A DNA stretch of 64,000 nucleotides from Salegentibacter sp. Hel_I_6 (GCF_000745315.1 NZ_JQNQ01000001.1:248001-312000), one strand, 5' to 3'. Counted from the stretch's first letter, positions 45,121-54,667 are shown. Notes: a model not told the origin generated them from the letters alone. Numbers and translations are program-made.

Positions 45121-46452
45121 TTAAAAATTAATAACTTCATCAAGTGCTTCATCAGCATCCCGGTGCATAAAATTAGCTTGATAATTCAAGGTAGTTTTTA
45201 AATCACTATGACGATAGAGCTTTTGTAACATTAATGGATGAATTCGATCGCCAGCAATATTACCAAAGCTATGCCTAGCAATGTGATTAGATAAGTTTTT
45301 TTCGATTCCACATTCCGTGGCAATTAGCTTTAAGCATTTATTAAAAACCTTCGTAGCACTTTTTGTTTTTATATAAATTTGTTCAGCATCCTTAGGATTG
45401 GTATTTCTTAAAAAGGGGAATACAAAACCTTTATTAAGGTGTTTCTCCTTTTTGTAATAATTTAAAATTTTTTCCGCTTTCAAAGGAATTTTAAGGCTGA
45501 GTGCTTTTTCATTTTTGTTCATCACATAATAAAGACGATCGTCCTTAAAATCAGACCACTTCATTTTAACCACATCGGAAATACGAATTCCTGCGAAATA
45601 AAAAGAAAATAACCATATGTTGTGCGTATGCCAGATAGAAGTATTTTCCTCCAATTTCAACTGTTCAATTTTCTCAACCTCTTCTACGCTAAGTCCTACT
45701 TTATTACCAGAACCAATTCTAATTTTTTCCTTATCTCCGGCAAAAGGATAATATTTTTGATCAATAATTCCTTGCTTAATTGCTAAATTAAACAGGGTTC
45801 TAATTAAAATAAGCTGATTAGTAATAGTTCTGGTTTTTTGTCCTAAATAAGAATAGCAAAAGGTTTTGTATTTATTAATGAATACTTCATCGATATCTCT
45901 AAAAGAAAGAGCTTTACTTTTTTTGAAATGCTCTACCCCATCCATCCATACATATTTATTACGACGAGCATTACTGATACGTTTCAATCTGCGTTCCTTT
46001 ATATCCTCAATGATCGCTGACTTCCTTTTAGTCCTTTTAAAGTTTAAAAATTCTTCAATATTATACAGTATAGATAAATCACCTTTTGCAACTGAGAATA
46101 TTCCCCTCTCATATTTTTCCATTATACGTTCAGCCGCTAATTCAAAAAATGATTTTTGCCCCCTGGCTCCCTTTAATTTTTGCTTGATCTGTTTTGGAGT
46201 AACACGATCTTCAGAGTGGAAAAATAGGTTATTAGCCTCAACCATTTTCTTCATTAAAAAAATGTTGAGCTGTTGCGAGTTTGGATGACTATTCTTAGCC
46301 ATTCCAGCATTTTTATCCCAATCTTTTTCAAAAACATACTGTCCAAGCCACTTGTAATTAGTTTTATAATTCTCACTAATTCTCAGTGCTAGAGGAATTC
46401 TTCCATCTTTTCGAATCATATTCTTCCTTAAAACTATTTTTATACTAGCCAT
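45121..46452 (-). CDS. int: Tyrosine recombinase/integrase with arm-type DNA-binding domain
   Basis: 443 residues. N-terminal arm domain (about 1-75, beta-rich, LRKNMIRKDGRIPLALRIS), a SAM-like helical core-binding part (about 95-220), and the catalytic domain with the R-H-R-H-Y set: Arg in AGIRISDVVKMKW (about 287), HIARHSFG (about 389), LYRHSDLKTTLNYQ with Tyr near 424. This is the common Bacteroidota integrase of conjugative and other islands. It stands 190 bases from the attR site and would integrate and excise the island. No excisionase gene is visible in the window. Confidence 0.94.
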   Translation of the reverse strand: MASIKIVLRKNMIRKDGRIPLALRISENYKTNYKWLGQYVFEKDWDKNAGMAKNSHPNSQQLNIFLMKKMVEANNLFFHSEDRVTPKQIKQKLKGARGQKSFFELAAERIMEKYERGIFSVAKGDLSILYNIEEFLNFKRTKRKSAIIEDIKERRLKRISNARRNKYVWMDGVEHFKKSKALSFRDIDEVFINKYKTFCYSYLGQKTRTITNQLILIRTLFNLAIKQGIIDQKYYPFAGDKEKIRIGSGNKVGLSVEEVEKIEQLKLEENTSIWHTHNIWLFSFYFAGIRISDVVKMKWSDFKDDRLYYVMNKNEKALSLKIPLKAEKILNYYKKEKHLNKGFVFPFLRNTNPKDAEQIYIKTKSATKVFNKCLKLIATECGIEKNLSNHIARHSFGNIAGDRIHPLMLQKLYRHSDLKTTLNYQANFMHRDADEALDEVINF

Positions 46453-46501
46453 AACTATTTAATTTAGAACTTTATAAAGATAAATAATTAGTTTAAAAAC
46501 T

Positions 46502-46534
46502 AGTACAGAATAAGTACAGAATAAGTACAAAATC
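46502..46534. repeat. Three 11-bp direct repeats, candidate integrase arm sites
   Basis: AGTACAGAATA occurs twice in tandem (46502-46512, 46513-46523), followed by AGTACAAAATC (46524-46534). They lie between the integrase start and attR, where arm-type binding sites are expected. A further GTACAGAAT occurs at 46731-46739, on the chromosome side. Confidence 0.55.
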
Positions 46535-46640
46535 ACTTGATTTTAACAGAATTCAATTGATTGCAAAAAATACGTAATTAACTGATAATCATATATTTTA
46601 ACGGTTTTTAATCTATTTTGAATAACTACTTGTCGATGTT

Positions 46641-46680
46641 CATAACCCGGAGGTCCCGAGTTCAAATCTCGGTCTCGCTA
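46641..46680 (+). tRNA. 3' half of initiator-type tRNA (CAT), attR site of the island
   Basis: The sequence begins at anticodon CAT, then AACCC (3' anticodon stem; CCC is characteristic of initiator tRNA), GGAGGTC, the T arm CCGAG-TTCAAAT-CTCGG and the acceptor strand TCTCGCT plus A. Bases before 46641 cannot pair with the anticodon stem, so the 5' half is missing: this is the duplicated end created on integration. The complete gene should stand at the island's other end, outside this window. Not a working tRNA here. Confidence 0.8.
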
Positions 46681-46690
46681 CAGGAATAAC

Positions 46691-46720
46691 AAAGCCTTCG
46701 AGAAATCGGAGGCTTTTTTT
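46691..46720 (+). terminator. Intrinsic terminator of the original tRNA gene
   Basis: AAGCCTTCGA, GAAA loop, TCGGAGGCTT and a run of T. Strong ten-base-pair stem (one G-T pair). It follows the tRNA half by 11 bases and so marks the chromosome side of the junction. Confidence 0.9.
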
Positions 46721-46772
46721 TATTCTATGGGTACAGAATTAAGTTTAAAAATAACCTTAATTTTATTGTATT

Positions 46773-46889
46773 ATGACACGGAAAATTCACCTCATCACAA
46801 ATAAGCCTGGCAGATTAGCCTATACTTATATTCAGTTTTTTAAGGATCCTAAGCTTTTGAAATTTGAGCATTATCTAATGCATACCTAA
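46773..46889 (+). CDS. Very short open frame, perhaps a relic
   Basis: 38 codons from ATG 46773 to TAA 46887. The peptide (KIHLITNKPGRLAYTY) has no family that I recognise. It is in the 450-base stretch between integrase and rlmF, which otherwise has only att features. Weak support. Confidence 0.2.
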   Translation: MTRKIHLITNKPGRLAYTYIQFFKDPKLLKFEHYLMHT

Positions 46890-46904
46890 GAAACCCAGTA
46901 TTCT

Positions 46905-47852
46905 ATGCAATCAAAAAATCAACCTCTCAAAACCAGGCTTCATAATCGGAATAGAAACCGGAAACCTTATGACTTGAAGGCCCTGGTAGCTGCCATTCCA
47001 AAATTAAAAAACCATATTAAGCCCAATAAATACGGAGGTGATTCAGTAGATTTTTCAAGCCCAATCGCCGTAAAACTTCTAAATCAAGCGCTACTAAAGC
47101 ATTATTATGGCATAAACAATTGGCAGTTTCCAGATGAGAATTTATGCCCGCCCATCCCGGGTAGAGCTGATTACCTACACTATATTGCCGACCTACTGAG
47201 CGAAAGCAATGCCGGTAAAATACAAAAAGGGAATCAAATTTGCGGTCTTGATGTGGGAGTTGGAGCAACGTGTATCTACCCTATTATTGGCGTCACAGAA
47301 TACGATTGGAACTTTATAGCTTCTGACATTGATCCCAAATCAATTTCCTCAGCTCAGCAAATTATTGATTCAAATCCATCTCTAAGAGACAAAGTTGATT
47401 GTAGATTACAAAAAGATCCAAATGCAATTTTTGGAGGTATAATCGATAAAAAGGATAAAATTGATTTTACCATGTGCAACCCACCCTTTCATGCCTCCAT
47501 TGAAGAAGCTCAAAGAGGTAGTCGACGAAAAGTAAGGAATCTCTCAGGCAAAAAAGTAACTGAAGCTAAACTAAATTTCTCAGGATCTAAAAATGAACTT
47601 ATCTACGATGGTGGAGAATATCAATTCATCAAAAATATGATTCGCGAAAGTGAAGAATTTACTAAAAGCTGTTTGTGGTTTTCAACTTTGATATCAAAGC
47701 AATCTAACCTTAAGGGTACTTATAAATTATTAGAAAAAATTAAACCCACTAAGCTTAAGACCATCGCTATGGGAACCGGCAATAAAAGCAGTCGCATTGT
47801 AGCCTGGTCGTTTCTTTCACAGGAGGAACAAAAGGTATGGAAAGTAGAATAG
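46905..47852 (+). CDS. rlmF: 23S rRNA (adenine1618-N6)-methyltransferase RlmF
   Basis: 315 residues, usual length. Contains the catalytic NPPF in MCNPPFHAS (about 190) and family segments NRKPYDLKALVAAIPKL, NNWQFPDENLCPPIPGRADYLHY, and GLDVGVGATCIYPI for S-adenosylmethionine binding. It methylates adenine 1618 of 23S rRNA. First gene of the chromosome side. Confidence 0.93.
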   Translation: MQSKNQPLKTRLHNRNRNRKPYDLKALVAAIPKLKNHIKPNKYGGDSVDFSSPIAVKLLNQALLKHYYGINNWQFPDENLCPPIPGRADYLHYIADLLSESNAGKIQKGNQICGLDVGVGATCIYPIIGVTEYDWNFIASDIDPKSISSAQQIIDSNPSLRDKVDCRLQKDPNAIFGGIIDKKDKIDFTMCNPPFHASIEEAQRGSRRKVRNLSGKKVTEAKLNFSGSKNELIYDGGEYQFIKNMIRESEEFTKSCLWFSTLISKQSNLKGTYKLLEKIKPTKLKTIAMGTGNKSSRIVAWSFLSQEEQKVWKVE

Positions 47853-48180
47853 GAAGTAATAAGCTGTGAAATTCTATCCAAACAAATGAACGACAATGAC
47901 AATATTTTTAGATAGAATTGGATGTGGGAGCAAATTGGAGCTCACTTCGGAATTAAAGCAGATGGAGCAAGAAGATGAACCTGAAAATCTATTGGAACAA
48001 AATATCATCTCAAGGAAGTGATTTATCTCAACTGGCCTCTGCCATACCAATATTGTCTTAAGAATTTCTAGAAATTTGAGGTCGAATTTTTTATTTGAAA
48101 AATTAGTGGTTTTTAATTCGTAATTTCAAATCTCTCAATTCTGAAAGAGTTAAAATATTTTTCAATTCAAAAACCGAAAA
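47853..48180. other. Gap of 328 bases without a supported gene
   Basis: I see one 41-codon frame starting near 47896 (TIFLDRIGCGSK) without recognisable family, and no RNA gene or strong hairpin. Nothing else is supported. Confidence 0.5.
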
Positions 48181-48843
48181 ATGAAGCCCAGGATTATAAT
48201 TTTTGATGTTAACGAAACCCTTTTAAACTTAATTCCACTTAAGGAGGAAGTAAATGCTGCGCTGGAAAATGAAATGGGTTTTGAGGTATGGTTTCCTAAA
48301 TTATTGCATTACTCCCTGGTAGAAACTTCAACCGGAAACTATAGTGATTTCAGTGAAATTGCAGCTGCGACTTTTAAGATGATTTCAGGAAAATTTGAAA
48401 AAAAATTTTCTGATGAAGAAATTAAGAATATCCTTTCTGAAATTACTAAACTTCAAGCCTACCCCGATGTAAAACCCGGTTTAGAGCAATTAAAGAACGC
48501 CGATTTTAAACTTATTGCCTTTAGCAATGGCAAACCCGATGTGCTAAAAGCGCAGCTAAAGTATGCCGAAATCGACTTTCTTTTTGACGGAATTCATAGT
48601 GTGGAAGAGATAAAAAAATACAAGCCAAACCTTGAAAGCTATCGGTTTATTCTGAATAAATATAAAATTAGTCCTGAAAGCGCTTTAATGGTCGCGGCTC
48701 ACGCCTGGGATATTCTAGGCGCCCAACGTGCAAATTTGCAAACTTGTTTTGTTGAAAGACCTGGAAAAAGTTTATATGAATTAGCTGAAGACCCCGATTT
48801 TTCAGTTCCAAAGATCACTTCAATTTTAGAAAAAATCAGCTAA
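48181..48843 (+). CDS. Haloacid dehalogenase, type II
   Basis: 220 residues. HAD motif I is IFDVNETLL (nucleophile Asp 9), motif II FSNGKPD, then KKYKPNLESYRF (Lys) and VAAHAWDILGA. The Asn-Glu after the nucleophile and the overall pattern fit type II 2-haloacid dehalogenases. Chromosomal. The end overlaps the convergent membrane-protein gene by 4 bases. Confidence 0.88.
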   Translation: MKPRIIIFDVNETLLNLIPLKEEVNAALENEMGFEVWFPKLLHYSLVETSTGNYSDFSEIAAATFKMISGKFEKKFSDEEIKNILSEITKLQAYPDVKPGLEQLKNADFKLIAFSNGKPDVLKAQLKYAEIDFLFDGIHSVEEIKKYKPNLESYRFILNKYKISPESALMVAAHAWDILGAQRANLQTCFVERPGKSLYELAEDPDFSVPKITSILEKIS

Positions 48844-49292
48844 AAATAAGAAATTACCAGCGCCGCACTTATTCCAAATAGAATGTGAGCGATAATTAGT
48901 TGCAGATAAAATTGGCTAAAATCAATATTAGGCGGATTTCTATTTAATTTAAACATCAATTTCCAACCAAAAATTCCAATAACTCCCACTAATAGTCCCA
49001 AAATACTCCCTGAAAGTATTCCTGCGAAAAAATTAGTAAACTCCCATATAAAGCTAAAAGCGAAAACAAAAAACCAACCTATCATAAAATGAATAATCCA
49101 ACCTAAAATATTATTTTTTGAAATTTTCAATTTAATTATTTCAGATCTCGAAATTAGCGCATTCAATAATTCTGGTTCTCTAAATTGTTTAGATTTAAAA
49201 TGAGACACTACATAGCTAAAAATGGTCATTACTGTAGTTGCGATAACTCCTGAAATAAAAATTGTTAGAATATCCATGATTATATTTTCCAT
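48840..49292 (-). CDS. Membrane protein of unknown function
   Basis: 150 residues with about four membrane helices (8-28, 66-88, 92-110, 130-150 approx). The first ATG is at 49292; a second Met at 49277 (MDILTIF) may be the true start. No family that I can name. Confidence 0.7.
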   Translation of the reverse strand: MENIIMDILTIFISGVIATTVMTIFSYVVSHFKSKQFREPELLNALISRSEIIKLKISKNNILGWIIHFMIGWFFVFAFSFIWEFTNFFAGILSGSILGLLVGVIGIFGWKLMFKLNRNPPNIDFSQFYLQLIIAHILFGISAALVISYF

Positions 49293-49550
49293 CAAAACAA
49301 TTAAATATAAGAATTACAAACCTATCTCTTAATTTAAAAAATTGCTAAAATTTTAAGTGATCTGATTTAGAGTAGTTAAATACCGGTATTCGAGGAAAAT
49401 CAATCTTGCCATATTTAAAATCAAAAGCAAAGCTTAACAATTTATTCAACTTAGATTCACCTTTGGATAATTCCACTTGCTTAAATTAAAAATCGATAAT
49501 TATTCTGGCTAAAAAATCTTAGATCTGTAGCCTTTGAAAATGAAGAGTAA

Positions 49551-49763
49551 ATGAAAATGTTAGGAAAAATAATAATGACCCTGGGGGTTTTATTGGGTAG
49601 CTTTGTACTTGTTGGTTCCTTTGTGTTTGACCAGGAAAATGCATTAAATGCCCCTCCTATGATATTTGCTCTAGTTTTAGGATTAGGAACAATTGCCGCA
49701 ATTTTCGTTATTTGGCGAAGAAAAGGCAACACACCAGAGGAAGAAAACAGCACCGACTTTTAA
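49551..49763 (+). CDS. Small membrane protein
   Basis: 70 residues with two membrane helices (5-27 and 38-58) and a charged tail (RRKGNTPEEENSTDF). Two alternative start Mets (49551, 49557). The ordered helix-charge plan makes it likely to be real; function unknown. Confidence 0.6.
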   Translation: MKMLGKIIMTLGVLLGSFVLVGSFVFDQENALNAPPMIFALVLGLGTIAAIFVIWRRKGNTPEEENSTDF

Positions 49764-49916
49764 TATTTTATTCTCTCCAATTAATTTTTACAAATTAATA
49801 ATTTCATTTTCTCATAATTTCTAGATTACCAGTTTTAGAAAGTTAAATCGTTCTAAAAACATTGCTATTATTAGCCGTTCTTAAAATTGATACTTAATTT
49901 TAGGAAAAGCAGAAAT

Positions 49917-50873
49917 ATGAAAAGCATTGAATTAGGAAAATCAGGATTGAAATCGGCACCAATTATTTTTGGTGGTAATGTTTTTGGATGGACTTTAAAT
50001 GAGAAAGAATCCTTTAAAATGTTGGATGAGCTTTTTGAGCTTGGTTTTACTACAATAGATACAGCTGACGTTTATTCCCGTTGGGCAGATGGAGTTCCCC
50101 ACGGTACTTCAGAAAGAATTATCGGGAAATGGATGAAAGAGCGCAAACTAAGAGATCAAATTACTTTAATCACCAAAGGCGGCTCAAGTTTACAACCCGG
50201 TGGGCCAAAAAATAATTCGCGGGATTATCTTAGCGGAACAGTCCAGGATTCTCTTTCTAGGCTACAAACCGATTATATAGACCTTTATTTCACGCATTTT
50301 GATGACGGGGAAACTCCGGTAGAAGAAGCTCTGGAAGCTTATAAAAAGTTTATTGAAAATGGAAAAATCAAACATATTGGCGCTTCAAATTTTTCTGCTA
50401 AAAGATTACAAAAGTCTTTAGATATCGCGTCTAAAAAAGATTTACCGGCTTATAAAGTTTTTCAGCCAGAATATAATTTAATGGTGCGTGATAAATTTGA
50501 AGGTGAAATTGAAGAAATTTGTAATAAAAATAATTTTGGCGTAATCCCCTACTTTTCCCTTGCCAGCGGATTTTTAACCGGGAAATATCGTAAAAAAGAA
50601 GATTTTGACGGGAAAGAAAGAAAAATGTTTACCGATAAGTTTTTAAACGAGCGAGGCAAAAATGTTCTAAAATCTCTGGATGAAATTTCAGAAAAGCATA
50701 ATATTTCACAAGCAGGGGTTGCTTTAGCTTGGTTAATCAATAGCCCCGGAGTTAGCGCACCAATTGCCAGCGCCACTAAATCTTCGCATTTAAAATCTTT
50801 TAAAGAAGCTATTGATATTTCCCTTTCAAAAGAAGATATAGAAGTTTTGAATAAAGCCAGTAAGCAAGAATAA
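49917..50873 (+). CDS. Aldo/keto reductase
   Basis: 318 residues from ATG 49917 (MKSIELGKSGLKSAPI); the open frame upstream is not family-like. Aldo/keto motifs: ASGTIDTAD-like FTTIDTADVYSRWADGVPHG, LTLI TKGG stretch, DYIDLYFTHFDD, and HIGASNFSA. Catalytic Asp, Tyr, Lys and His positions are present in that order. NADPH-linked reduction of an aldehyde or ketone; substrate unknown. Confidence 0.9.
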   Translation: MKSIELGKSGLKSAPIIFGGNVFGWTLNEKESFKMLDELFELGFTTIDTADVYSRWADGVPHGTSERIIGKWMKERKLRDQITLITKGGSSLQPGGPKNNSRDYLSGTVQDSLSRLQTDYIDLYFTHFDDGETPVEEALEAYKKFIENGKIKHIGASNFSAKRLQKSLDIASKKDLPAYKVFQPEYNLMVRDKFEGEIEEICNKNNFGVIPYFSLASGFLTGKYRKKEDFDGKERKMFTDKFLNERGKNVLKSLDEISEKHNISQAGVALAWLINSPGVSAPIASATKSSHLKSFKEAIDISLSKEDIEVLNKASKQE

Positions 50874-50951
50874 CAAGAAATTAAAAACTTCTTATTTCGA
50901 AAAGATTGTTTAAGCTAAAAAGCTTCGCAATTTCGTTAGAAACAAGCTATA

Positions 50952-50993
50952 CGTCATTGCGAAGTCGCTTTTTTAAGCGGTTGAAGCAATTTC
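50952..50993. repeat. Dispersed palindromic repeat of Bacteroidota type
   Basis: CGTCATTGC, then GAAGT, CGCTT-TTTT-AAGCG, and GTTGAAGCAAT. ATTGC pairs with GCAAT, CGCTT with AAGCG. It lies between convergent genes and could act as a two-way terminator. Confidence 0.6.
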
Positions 50994-51059
50994 ACCCAAG
51001 GAACTTGAAAAAGATTAAAGAACTAAGAAAAATTTCTCCTAAAGTCAAAAGACTCCTAT

Positions 51060-52430
51060 TTAACCTAAAACCTTTACTAACTCAGCAAAATCTAATTTTT
51101 GCTGATCGCCGGTTTTCATATTTTTTAAGGTAAATTTTTCAGTTTGCATTTCTTCGGCGCCGGCCAGGATCACGAATGGAATTTCACGTTTATTGGCGTA
51201 ATTCATTTGTTTTTTCATCTTAGCGTCGTCCGGATATAATTCAACGGTTATATTTTCTGCACGTAGGCTATTTACGGCTTTCAGCGCATAGAGTGCTTCT
51301 TCATCCCCAAAATTAATAAATAGCGCTTTTGTGTTTTGAGTAACAGCTTCAGGAAACAAATTCAATTCTTCCAACACGAGATAAATTCTATCCAGTCCAA
51401 AAGATATTCCTACGCCACTCATATCTTTTAATCCGAAAATCCCGGTAAGATCATCATAACGGCCACCGCCACCAATAGATCCCATTTTTACATTTTCGGG
51501 AGCCGAAACCTCAAAAATGGCCCCGGTATAATAATTAAGTCCGCGGGCAAGAGTTACATCTAAATCGAGTTTTGCAGTTTTTAAAGGCATTTCCCTGATA
51601 GCTTTTTCAATAAACTCCAACTCTTTAATCCCTTCTTTTCCTGTATCAGAAGTTTCCAGTATCTCTTTAATTACTTTAATCTTTTCGGCAAATCCGCCTT
51701 TTAGACCAAAAATAGGTTGGATTTTTTCAATGGCACTTTCAGAAATACCTTTTTCAAGCATTTCTTTCTTAACGCCCTCCTCGCCTATTTTGTCCAGTTT
51801 ATCTAAAGCAACGGTAAAATCGATAAGCCTGTCTTTTTCGCCAATAACTTCGGCAAAACCAGATAATACTTTTCGGTTATTGATTTTAATGGTTACACCT
51901 TCTAAGTTCAAGGCTGCAAAAACGGCATCGTATAATTGCACAAACTCTACTTCCTGCCACAGGCTTTTACTCCCAACAACATCTGCATCACACTGAAAGA
52001 ATTCTCTGAAACGACCTTTTTGGGGCCTATCAGCTCTCCAAACCGGCTGAATTTGGTAGCGTTTAAATGGGAAATCTATTTCATTTTGGTGCTGTACCAC
52101 GTAACGGGCAAAAGGCACCGTAAGATCGTAGCGCAGGGCTTTTTCACTAATGGAAGAAGTGATCTTTAAACTGTCTTTGGCCTGGTAAGCTTCAGGATCC
52201 ACCTTTTTAAGAAAATCCCCGGAATTCAAAATTTTAAAAATCAACCTATCTCCTTCTTCCCCATATTTTCCCATAAGGGTATCTGAGTTTTCAAAACTTG
52301 GAGTCTCTATAGGCTGAAAGCCGAACTTTTTAAATTCGGTTTTAATTTTATCAAAAATAAAATTTCGCTTAGCGACTTCGGCTGGATTAAAATCTCGGGT
52401 TCCTTTTGGGATTGAAGGTTTTTGTGCCAT
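51060..52430 (-). CDS. hisS: Histidyl-tRNA synthetase
   Basis: 456 residues from ATG 52430 (MAQKPSIPKGTRDF). Class II motifs: the RDF start, motif 2 with RADRPQKGRFREFFQ, motif 3 GVGISFGLDR, and the His-binding GLNYYTGAIFEV. C-terminal anticodon-binding domain at about 350-456 (KALFINFGDEEALYALK). Loads tRNA-His. Confidence 0.96.
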   Translation of the reverse strand: MAQKPSIPKGTRDFNPAEVAKRNFIFDKIKTEFKKFGFQPIETPSFENSDTLMGKYGEEGDRLIFKILNSGDFLKKVDPEAYQAKDSLKITSSISEKALRYDLTVPFARYVVQHQNEIDFPFKRYQIQPVWRADRPQKGRFREFFQCDADVVGSKSLWQEVEFVQLYDAVFAALNLEGVTIKINNRKVLSGFAEVIGEKDRLIDFTVALDKLDKIGEEGVKKEMLEKGISESAIEKIQPIFGLKGGFAEKIKVIKEILETSDTGKEGIKELEFIEKAIREMPLKTAKLDLDVTLARGLNYYTGAIFEVSAPENVKMGSIGGGGRYDDLTGIFGLKDMSGVGISFGLDRIYLVLEELNLFPEAVTQNTKALFINFGDEEALYALKAVNSLRAENITVELYPDDAKMKKQMNYANKREIPFVILAGAEEMQTEKFTLKNMKTGDQQKLDFAELVKVLG

Positions 52431-52596
52431 AAATTCTAATAAGTATAAGTACTTTTTTGGTTTAAAAATTCGCCGAAAACCGGCCAAAACAATGCTGCAA
52501 ATATCTAAATTTTTACCCTAACCCAAACAAATTTCAGATTTTAAGTAACATTATACCACTTATGAAGTCTAACTTAATAGCACGAAAAAACTTTCT

Positions 52597-53844
52597 ATGT
52601 TCGGATTGTTAAAAGAAAACATAAGCATCGCTTTTAATTCAATTAAAAGTCAGTTACTTAGAACCATACTTACGGTTTTAATTATCGCCATTGGAATCAC
52701 CGCTTTGGTAGGGATTTTAAGTGCAGTTACTGCACTTGAAAATACAATTAGCAGCGATTTTGCTTCCATGGGCGCCAATACTTTTAATATTCAACGTTAT
52801 GAATTCAATTCACAACGCCAGGGGGGCGGAGAAGTTGAAAAGATAAATCCCATTATAAGTTATCGAGAAGTAAAGAAATTTGAAGATAATTATCAATATC
52901 CACAGGCACAAACTGCGGTTTCTTTCACAGGAACTTCTGGTGCTGAAGTAAAATATATTAACGATAAAACCGATCCTGAAGTTCGTGTTCTTGGAGTAAA
53001 CGAGAACTTTATGGAAAACTCTGGTTTAAATGTTGATTCAGGACGGGAGTTTAACATTTTTGATATTGAAAATAATAATAATGTTGTAATCCTGGGAGCC
53101 GACTTCGCAAAAGAGGAAGGCTTATTTAAGGGAGCAGACCCAATAGATAAGATAGTTAGTATTAGAGGAGGAAAATTCAGAGTTATTGGAGTTTTAGAAT
53201 CAAAAGGTTCTACGTTTGGAAATAACCAGGACTTACGCGTGCTTATGCCTATACAGGTAGCCAGATCTATGTTTACACAGCCGCAAATAAATTACAGTGT
53301 AAGTGTAAAAGTTGATGATAAAGAACTTTTAGAAGGTGCACAAGATGAAGCAATACTTACTTTTAGAAATATTAGAAAATTGAATCCAATAGAGGAAAAT
53401 AATTTTGGTCTGGAACGCAGCGACGATCTAATTAACAGGATTTTCTCTATTACCAGCTACCTTAATTTTGCTGCCTGGATAATTTCAATAATTACCATTT
53501 TTGGATCTTCTATTGCACTCATGAATATTATGCTTGTAAGCGTAACTGAAAGAACTCGCGAAATTGGAGTTAGAAAAGCCCTGGGCGCCAAACGAAAAAC
53601 TATTGCCGCACAATTCTTTATGGAAACCCTTATCATTGGTCAAATTGGAGGGCTTGTAGGTATTATCTTCGGAATTTTAATTGGTATGGGCGTTTCTGCA
53701 GCAGCAGATTTTAATTTCACCACTCCCTGGGTTGCGATGATTTGGGCCACCGCTATCACAATTTTAGTAGCTATACTCGCCGGAAGTTATCCCGCAGCCA
53801 AAGCAGCAAAACAAGATCCTATTGAATCGCTTAGGTATGAGTAA
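52597..53844 (+). CDS. ABC transporter permease, MacB/FtsX type
   Basis: 415 residues. N-terminal helix (about 20-45), a periplasmic domain, then three helices at the end, with the FtsX pattern VTERTREIGVRKALGAKRKTI. No ATPase gene is beside it, so its partner lies elsewhere. Substrate unknown. Confidence 0.88.
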   Translation: MFGLLKENISIAFNSIKSQLLRTILTVLIIAIGITALVGILSAVTALENTISSDFASMGANTFNIQRYEFNSQRQGGGEVEKINPIISYREVKKFEDNYQYPQAQTAVSFTGTSGAEVKYINDKTDPEVRVLGVNENFMENSGLNVDSGREFNIFDIENNNNVVILGADFAKEEGLFKGADPIDKIVSIRGGKFRVIGVLESKGSTFGNNQDLRVLMPIQVARSMFTQPQINYSVSVKVDDKELLEGAQDEAILTFRNIRKLNPIEENNFGLERSDDLINRIFSITSYLNFAAWIISIITIFGSSIALMNIMLVSVTERTREIGVRKALGAKRKTIAAQFFMETLIIGQIGGLVGIIFGILIGMGVSAAADFNFTTPWVAMIWATAITILVAILAGSYPAAKAAKQDPIESLRYE

Positions 53845-53947
53845 AAGTGAATAGTGAAATTTAGAGGTTTTTAGTTAGACTTAATCCTTCAAGATAAATA
53901 TTGAATAAGAATATAAGCTTATCTAATACTCACGCTGCTATTCAAAA

Positions 53948-54424
53948 TTATTTACTCTCTACCATTTTATCAAAATAGCGATAAAGATCTCCTTTGGTAA
54001 TGTTTGCTCCTTGTTTAATAAGTGCGAAAATATCTTTATTTCTGTCGTCACTTAAAGCTTTGGAAGAAGTATAAATATTCACTGATTCGTCCAGTAAATT
54101 GGTTTGCAACCAGCTATAGCCCTTTCTAGTGGTAAGGTCTATTCCTTCATGCTCAATTTTAATTGCGATAAGATGAATAGTGACTTCGGTAATATGAAAC
54201 AGGTAAATTTGGTTAGCAGAAAAATGTTCCAGGTATTCTACTTTATTTAGAACGCCTTCCCAAATAAGATCACTAAATACGTCCAGCTCCTGCTCTGCTG
54301 CTTTTGGTTGCTCTTTTTTTATTTTCTCCCATTCATCTGCAGTAATAGATTGTGAAGCCAGGAAATTAATAAATTCCTGCTTCATTTCTTCAAACTGTTC
54401 TTTGGTTAATCTGGAATATTTCAT
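53948..54424 (-). CDS. Conserved flavobacterial protein, DUF6495-like
   Basis: 158 residues, mainly helical, soluble, no signal. Start MKYSRLTKEQFEEMKQEF and end TKGDLYRYFDKMVESK fit a family of unknown function seen in flavobacteria. No catalytic motif seen. Confidence 0.7.
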   Translation of the reverse strand: MKYSRLTKEQFEEMKQEFINFLASQSITADEWEKIKKEQPKAAEQELDVFSDLIWEGVLNKVEYLEHFSANQIYLFHITEVTIHLIAIKIEHEGIDLTTRKGYSWLQTNLLDESVNIYTSSKALSDDRNKDIFALIKQGANITKGDLYRYFDKMVESK

Positions 54425-54468
54425 TTTGGTAAAGATTAAAATAACTTTCGAATTGCAATATTTAAAAT

Positions 54469-54570
54469 CGTCATCCTGAATTTATTTCAGAGCCTGCCCA
54501 GATTTTTATTCGGGGATCTAAGTCTTTGGAATGTTAACATGTTAGAAGCTGAAACCAGTTCAGCTTGACG
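54469..54570. repeat. Dispersed inverted repeat
   Basis: Ends CGTCATCCTGAA and TTCAGCTTGACG are inverted repeats (10 of 12 bases). The pattern CGTCA...CCTGAA...TTCAG...TGACG also occurs at 56779-56846. Confidence 0.6.
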
Positions 54571-54622
54571 AAAACAATAACTCTGAATGCTACTTGTAAA
54601 TTAGGGTCTCATTAAAATAAGA

Positions 54623-54647
54623 AAAGCCCACTACTGGAGCGGGCTTT
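54623..54647 (-). terminator. Terminator of the rpsF-rpsR-rplI operon
   Basis: AAAGCCC pairs with GGGCTTT around an 11-base loop, followed on the minus strand by TCTTATTTTAATG. It lies just after rplI. Confidence 0.8.
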
Positions 54648-54667
54648 CACTTTAATATTGAAATAAA

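Noticed and set aside
46502..46534. CRISPR array from the 11-bp repeats
   Set aside because: Units are short, directly abutting and without spacers; integrase arm sites explain them better.
46641..46680. Working tRNA gene
   Set aside because: Only the 3' half is present; bases before the anticodon cannot form the anticodon, D or acceptor stems.
50906..51133. 75-codon plus-strand frame after the aldo/keto reductase
   Set aside because: It spans a palindromic repeat and the end of hisS; the peptide has no family-like pattern.
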